A stretch of DNA of 64,000 nt from Biomphalaria glabrata (taxonomy: Eukaryota > Mollusca > Gastropoda > Planorbidae), in the NCBI RefSeq assembly GCF_947242115.1, contig NC_074716.1:13079365-13143364 (forward strand), read 5' to 3'. The notes under the pieces are model-generated. The model had not been told where the DNA came from. It did not search any database and saw only the letters and a program-made list of their open reading frames with translations. This document shows, in pieces, positions 58,166-64,000 of the stretch. A program made the translations under genes and the position numbers. Within the stretch, counting starts at the first letter, position 1. Each line of letters begins with the position of its first letter.

Positions 58166-60791
58166 TGTGCTTCAAAAAAGATAAATTACTTGAACATATC
58201 AAAAGATTTTCAGTAAAATTGCAAAGAAATACACAAACAAAATATATTTCTTCTATATTTTTAAGTGAGCAAGGAATAGTTTTGTCTAGTATTTTATAAT
58301 TTTTTATGCGACCTATTGCTCGCTCAACATGACAACGGTGTGAAGATACTTTTTTGTTCTCACTTCTTTCATCAATAGGGAATTGAATTTTATTTTTAAA
58401 AAAGAAAGGGGTAAAAAGAGATAATTTACGCTTTTGGAATTCTGGTTCCAAAACTGTAAATCCCCTGTCAGCTAAAACTGTATCTCCTTCCTCTAACAAT
58501 TCTAAAATGCCACTTCGTAGTGTTATTTCTTTATCAGAAATGCTGCCCATCCAAAGGTCAGAAATAAAAGAAATAGCTCCATTAGGAGCTATTCCTATCA
58601 ATGACTTGAGTGTATTATGGTTTTTGTATGTACTAAAACTTGCTTGCTGTGATGTTGGATTTATGGGTTTGTGGATATAAAATTCAGTTGTATCAATGAT
58701 AACTCTGCAAGTTGGAAAAGTTTTTTGAAACACAGGTGGCATGAAGGCTTTTATTTGTTCTCGAGACGGCCAAATATTGACTGACTTAGCTTTGTCATAA
58801 AGAAGGCTTACCAATTTATTGAAAATACTAAATACACTTGTTATACTTATTTGAAACATGGCTGACAAAACTCTAATTGTCAGACCATGCCTCAATCTAA
58901 GCAAAAATAAAAAAAATTGATTTATCTTTGAGAGACTATTAAATTTTGTCTTGGATACAAGTGATTCTTCTAACTGAAAGAAATCAAAAAGTATTACAAC
59001 ATAATCTTGTGAAAACCCTGTCAGATATTGTACAGTTGTAGTTTCAAATTTGGAAAAGGAAAATACATGATCTTTTATCAATAACTCAACCTCACTAATA
59101 TTGTCCTCCAGTTTTTTAATCTTTAAAAAGAGTGCATCTATGTCTTCCGTGCTTAGTTCTGTTTGCACCTCTTTATCACATGAAGATGGTCCTGCTTCTC
59201 TTTGTGGTTCTACGACTGATGCACTGAAAACAAAAAGATTATTTATGTGTCTAGACTTATAAATCTAAAAAAAAAATAATATATATATATAAATAAACAT
59301 ATGCCTAAGGCCGGTCCTGCTCAGAGCCATACAAAAGTGTGGAGAGAACCACTGATCTATAGCCTTTCATATTGTTGTTTGATGAAAAAACCTGTACTGT
59401 CATATATAATCATGGGCGGACTGGCTATATGGGCATTCGGGCAAATGCCCGGTGGGCTGTAGGGCGACCTAAAGGGCTTCACTATCCTGTTATGATTAAA
59501 GTTCAATAACTTTTTTGTTCGTTATCAGAAAATTTTATATGTGGTATTGAATTTTAGGAGAATGTCTGCTCTTTTTACAAAACACAAATTATAATTTATA
59601 AATTCAATAATCAGTTAAGTTTAATGGGGGTCAAATCAACGTTGGCATCGTCAATTAGGAGAGAAAGAGTTAAAATTAATTATGTGTATAAAATAGGGTT
59701 AAGACATAATTTCAATACCTAACATTGTAAGATGTCTTGGCTCTTTTGACTTTGGGCTTAGTGTAAGAAAATATTGAAGGAATAACACCTTTTTTCAGTT
59801 GTCTGCGATCTGAAAAATTAATACAAGATAAAAGTTTAATGAAATATAACCTAGACTAATTTTCTACATTTAGAAGACTAGATCTAGATGTAACCTAAAA
59901 GGCTACATCTACTAGACTAGAATAGTCCAGATCTCAAGGTAGGAACTACCAAATAAGTTGTAATAGCAAAATATAGAAATAGATTAACTGTTGAAGATCA
60001 CTACACTGCTTATCTAGACTAGATTACTCTAAATCTAGATCCAGTACTAGAATTTACTAGCTAGATTTTAGATCTATAATAATATATTATATATCTAGTC
60101 AATCTGGAAATCGATCTTACTAAACTCTATATAGATCTATTTCTGGAATTTAGAATCTCTAATCTGACGAGAGTAGGCCTAATATCTATAGTATATAACT
60201 TATATACTTATTATATAGAGTCTAGATCTATTTATTTAGACTTTAGACCTTCTATTCTATAGAGTAGAGTCTAGGACTAGGGTATCTAGACATTATCTAT
60301 TTAGGTCTAGAGTAACGAGTACTAGTCACCATAACATAGACTATATTGTCACTATATACTAGTCTAGAGTCATAGACTAGTATAGTCACTATAGATTATT
60401 TAAACAGATAATATTATAATATTAGAGAACAGATAATATTATAATATTAGATTCTCTATCTAAATTTTCTAGATCTAGAATCAATCATTTTAGTCTCTAG
60501 GCTAGGGCCTAGGCCTATATTGCAGCTATATAGATGTCTAGAATTAGATCTAGCTGATTCTATATCTAGCTGATAGACTCTGACTAGACATTATATCATA
60601 CTCACTCGTAAATGGTTGATATTCAAAATCTTCTTCATTGAAGTGCTCTGAACATATGCAACTCTCTTAATTTTTGCGTACCACTGCTTAAGAGTTTCTG
60701 GGTCATTAATTGGAAAGCAATGAAAAGATACATTTTCTTTCATTTTTCTGACGCTATTAGAGCAACCAAATGCAGCACAATGCCTGCCCAT
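58089..60791 (-). pseudogene. THAP-domain DDE transposase (PIF/ISL2EU-like), 3 exons, DDE core intact, THAP exon damaged
   Basis: Exons 60606-60791, 59719-59809 and 58089-59223, with GT/AG borders and compatible phases. Exon 3 encodes a DDE_Tnp_4-type domain. Counting from the codon at 59168, the catalytic residues appear to be D159 (CRVIIDTTEFY), D234 (VLADRGF) and E282 (HVERAIGRIKNYKILD), all present and without a stop. A helix-turn-helix-like segment (LSAMFQISITSVFSIFNKLV) precedes them. Exon 1 starts as a THAP zinc finger (MGRHCAAFGCSNSVRKMKEN, LKQWYAKIKR) but its second half (CICSEHFNEEDFEYQPFTS) is in another frame. About eight residues with the usual W-x-P motif are missing between them, so a small deletion broke it. 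Exon 2 gives RRQLKKGVIPSIFSYTKPKV, which in family members follows the THAP domain. Confidence 0.88.
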
Positions 60792-61640
60792 TTTGACATT
60801 AAATAACAATGAAATCGATGTGGCTGTTCAATGTGTACACACAATCACGTGACTCAGGCGAAATACGGAACTACCTCATTACAGTCACGTGACTACAGTG
60901 CACTAAATTTTGCCTATTTTTTTTACTGTAGTCAGGTGTAAACAATAAAACATCTTCGTACTGAAAATCATGAAAATGTTCTTTGGAATTCTAGATCTAG
61001 AATCTAGACTATAAGTATAGATTCTTCAGCCAGATCTACCTTAAGTGATAAGTAATAATCTATTGATTGCTCAAACGGCTGCACAATTGTAGATTATAGA
61101 TCTAATTTGTAGACTTATTAAATTTTAAATAATAAATCATAGCTAGATACTAGATCTAGAATCTAGACATTATTATTATTATTAATAATATAAAAATTAT
61201 AATTATAATAAATATAGATCTAGAAAATAATTATGATTAATAGAATCTAAGAATCATATAGATAGAATGCCTTTCTTGCCTTGGGCCTTAGACCATAGAC
61301 TTATTATGACTTTTACTAAGTCTAAGTTATACTTAACTTAAGTTATGGGCTTGGCCTTGAAAATACTAGGCCTAGGCCTAGATCTAGAATAGATTCTAGA
61401 TGAGTAGAGTAGACATTGTAGATATAAGATATACTAGGTCTAGATCTGGTATCTTAGATCTAAATTAGATTTACTAGATTTTATAAAGTTTTGAAATCAG
61501 ATCTATTACTGGATCTAGACTTAGACTTAAGTCACAGTCAGTTACTGAGGACTGAGTGAGTTAGACTATTCTAAACAAGCTTTAGATTTAAGATGACTTT
61601 AGCATCTAAAGTGACTAAAGAGCCTGCCTTTAGCCTTAGT
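59870..61640. repeat. AGATCTAG/TCTAGA-rich tracts around the transposase 5' exon
   Basis: Two low-complexity tracts (about 59870-60600 and 60980-61630) flank the THAP exon. Between them, 60845-60900 has two CACGTGACT boxes (ATCACGTGACTCAGGCG and GTCACGTGACTACAG) just upstream of the ATG, which may be promoter or subterminal transposase-binding sites. A 24-bp direct duplication (ACAGATAATATTATAATATT) lies at about 60404-60450. Confidence 0.55.
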
Positions 61641-61646
61641 GTAGAC

Positions 61647-62420
61647 CAGTGATTCCCAAAGTGGTCTATATAGACCCCCAGGGGTCTACGAAGACTTCCA
61701 GGGGGTCTACGAAAGTGAAAAAATAAATTGGGGGTCTACGATAATAGATTTCATTTAAAGCAGATCATTTTAATATTTACATTCATTTAATGTAATTATT
61801 TTATACAGTAATATATGATTTTTACCTTGGTAAATCATTTAAATATATATCCTGCTAATCAAACCAAAGAATTGTCTCAATACTTATTTAAAATTTTAAT
61901 TTTGTCTACATGTAACAAATGTTTAACAAAAAGAAATGTACACTGTCCAGCGTTGATTATTTAAAACTGGGATTCATTCCTTCCTTGTCAAACAAGCGGT
62001 TGCCTAAGTGACTTTTTTATAATAATGATACGAAACCAATTACGCTAGAGGATCATCTGAGACAATGTCACCCTGACAAAATAGATAAAGATTTGAAAAT
62101 TTTCTAACACTCAAAGATAAAGTTAAGAATAAACCCACACAATCTCATTTCAACATCATATAGAGAAGATGTTGGTTTGTGAGCGTCTTACAATATCTCT
62201 TTACTTATAGCAAAATACGGAAACATAGGTAAAACATTAATTTTACCAGCCGTTGTAGTTGTGAAAACTGTTTTACACACACCTACATCTGATATTATTA
62301 AAATAATTTCTTTAAGCAAAAATACAGTTCAAGGGCACATCGGTGGCATGAGTTATCAAATTAAAAGCTTCTTATGTGATTCTTTGCAAAGGGAATATAT
62401 ACAGTTTGGGATCAGTTTGG
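61647..62420 (+). mobile_element. Truncated ZBED-type hAT transposon with decayed transposase
   Basis: The 5' end CAGTGATTCCCAAAGTGGTC, then TATAGACCCCCAGGGGTCTA, is typical of hAT elements. From 61919 a decayed frame reads MFNKKKCTLSSVDYLKLGFI, then DHLRQCHPDKIDKDLK, NKPTQSHFNI and ILPAVVVVKTVLHT with SDIIKIISLSKNTVQGHIGG, the N-terminal part of SCAND3/ZBED-type hAT transposases, with stops and shifts. The homology stops near 62395 and no 3' end with a matching target duplication was found. Confidence 0.8.
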
Positions 62421-62670
62421 GACCAATGGCGTCACAGGCTCTGATGGGGTGTAGCGCTGTGTGCTGTAAACTGCCTAGGGGTCGCCAGCTCCTTATTTTT
62501 CCTCAGGGTTGACCCACAACAGCTTTCCCATGTTTGGGAATAGTTGCAAGGCAGCAGATTTTTAAATTCAGTTTTCCTTCTGCTAGGTGGCTAATGAGCC
62601 CTTCCTGCTTGAAGCCTACTGGCTAAGGCGCCAGTTACTCGCCTTCGCCCCTTCTCCTATAGTGAAAACA
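62395..62670. repeat. Unclassified interspersed repeat
   Basis: GC-richer block (CAGCTCCTTATTTTTCCTCA, GGGTTGACCCACAACAGCTT, GGCGCCAGTTACTCGCCTTC) that interrupts the hAT remnant and differs in composition from its flanks. It looks like an inserted repeat, but no ends, tRNA boxes or second copy were found in the window. Confidence 0.4.
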
Positions 62671-63563
62671 GTTCGGCGGACACGTGAAAGATACACGAGA
62701 AACTCTTTGCGAAAACTTTTACAATGATACTTAAAACAAATTAATTAATTAATATTTATTGTTTGAATGTCTTCTTCATAGAATGTATGAAACATGACAT
62801 CCGTAGGAACAGATGATAAGCCTGGGTAAAAAAACATTTCCAGTGTCTTTGATGATTCCAGCAATACATATTAATTGTTAATTTAATTGGTTAAATTTGA
62901 ATTTTATCAATAAAAATTAGTTATTATTTAATAAATTATTTATTAAATATTTTTTATTTGATTGACAATTGAATGAGTTACGCGCTCTTGGCAAGATGGC
63001 TGCTCCCTGATTACTGTTATAAGAGATGAGTTAAATTTTTCGTTTTGTTGTATTAAAATCAAACCAAATTCATTAAAAAAGCTATTTAACTAATAAACTA
63101 ATATCTTTAAATTATATATTTAACTTAATTCAGCATTTTTTCCACTAATTAATTCAAATTAACAACTCTTAGCTTAGGACTAGATCTAGTCTATATTTAT
63201 TATTATTATAATTATTTTAGATCTAGTCAGTCTAGTAGTGTTAGACTTAGACTTTAATTAAGGCTTTAGATCTACTAATCATCTACTAATACTACTAATA
63301 ATAACTAATAGTAATATTCTATATAGTTAATTATACACGTAAATACATTGATCTAGAATTAGATCTAGACCTAGAATTCTAGATCTAGTCATTCTAGACT
63401 AGGTCCATAGTCCATATTTTGAATTTAATAAACCATTTCATTTGATTTAATTGTCATTGTAAATTAGCTTTCAATTTAGATTTAGTCATAAATTAGGCAT
63501 TGTAAACCTTAAACTAGATTTAGAGTAGACCCCCTTTAAAAACTAAAATCAACAACAGTCATC
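62671..63563. other. AT-rich stretch and AGATCTAG tract; possible 5' UTR of the LINE
   Basis: No gene found up to the LINE start codon. Positions 63170-63540 are TCTAGA/AGATCT-rich. The 5' boundary of the LINE could not be placed. Confidence 0.5.
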
Positions 63564-64000
63564 ATGAAATTGCTCTGGCTATTTATCCTAATAATTACTA
63601 AATACACACTAGCTGAACACAGAACCAGATCTACCTTAGTCAACACTAAACTTAAAAAGGAAACAACAGTCATAATCAATCATCACACTTTAGATCAAAG
63701 CAACTTAAAAAATAACCTAACATACACATCCATAACACTAAAGAAGATTACCCATCACAAATGGAAGTTCTCAATCAGACACAGCAGAAATAAATACCTA
63801 TCACTGTTAATATTAATAGCAGGGGATGTAGAGTCAAATCCAGGGCCTAGATCTAAAGATAGATGCAACATCTGCAAAAAAGTATGCACCATGAAACAGA
63901 AAGCCATTCAATGTGACACCTGCGATGAATGGTACCATGCATCATGTCTCCATATGAATACACCTGTGTATTATGCCTTAGGCAACAAAGATGCATCATG
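63564..64000 (+). CDS. N-terminal part of a non-LTR retrotransposon ORF: hydrophobic leader, 2A motif, PHD finger (runs off window)
   Basis: An uninterrupted frame of 145 complete codons from ATG to the window end. Residues 1-17 (MKLLWLFILIITKYTLA) are a signal-like hydrophobic segment. A basic region leads to a second hydrophobic patch (YLSLLILIA, 78-86), directly followed by GDVESNPGP (87-95; DNA 63822-63848), which matches the 2A consensus D-x-E-x-N-P-G-P, where the ribosome skips a peptide bond between G94 and P95. A PHD-type finger begins after it: C101-x2-C104, C117-x2-C120, H125, C128, with DEWYHASC. Known: CR1-like LINEs of molluscs, sea urchins and amphioxus carry 2A motifs and PHD fingers ahead of the endonuclease-RT. 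Those domains should lie to the right. No stop seen, so this copy may be young. Confidence 0.88.
   Translation, partial: MKLLWLFILIITKYTLAEHRTRSTLVNTKLKKETTVIINHHTLDQSNLKNNLTYTSITLKKITHHKWKFSIRHSRNKYLSLLILIAGDVESNPGPRSKDRCNICKKVCTMKQKAIQCDTCDEWYHASCLHMNTPVYYALGNKDAS

Noticed and set aside
1-64000. CRISPR arrays, operons, bacterial promoters or rRNA genes
   Set aside because: None seen; introns, SINEs and LINEs show that this is animal nuclear DNA. The tandem arrays lack spacer structure.

Overview
The window is intron-rich, AT-rich animal nuclear DNA crowded with transposons. Three host genes with vertebrate-like exon structure, several tRNA-derived SINE families, CR1-like LINE remains and dense AGATCTAG low-complexity tracts suggest a mollusc, most likely a heterobranch or pulmonate snail of the Biomphalaria/Bulinus kind. 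That placement is an inference from repeat style and protein similarity. No database search was run.

Layout. (1) 520-16318, minus strand: CEP43/FOP, a centrosome and ciliary-base protein, in ten recognisable exons; the 3' end lies beyond the left edge. Its introns hold a 2.6-kb 35-bp minisatellite, a SINE with a 14-bp target duplication, and a young non-autonomous three-LTR composite (10237-14269). (2) 16.3-26.4 kb: a probable CEP43 promoter, AGATCTAG tracts, a hAT MITE, hAT transposase remains and LINE tails. (3) 26483-33263, plus strand: a complete 11-exon importin alpha of KPNA2 type. (4) 36391-38755, minus strand: a complete 4-exon EEF1A lysine methyltransferase 1 (EEF1AKMT1), convergent with importin alpha. 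(5) 38.8-57 kb: no host gene seen. This is a patchwork of nested elements: a hAT relic (42320-43385), a 4.15-kb element with TTAA target duplications (45018-49168), and a 5.3-kb element with CCCTATAAACA termini that splits a SINE and carries an 82-bp satellite and a duplicated non-coding exon. (6) 58089-60791, minus strand: a three-exon THAP-DDE transposase (PIF/ISL2EU-like) with an intact DDE core but a damaged THAP exon. (7) 61647-62420: a decayed ZBED-type hAT. (8) 63564 to the right edge: the start of a non-LTR retrotransposon ORF with an N-terminal hydrophobic segment, a 2A ribosome-skipping motif and a PHD finger.

The three host genes do not form a pathway: CEP43 acts in centriole/cilium assembly, importin alpha in nuclear import and EEF1AKMT1 in eEF1A methylation. 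The most interesting material is the 2A-bearing LINE, an EF-hand pair inside CEP43, the three-LTR composite and the unclassified 5.3-kb TIR element.
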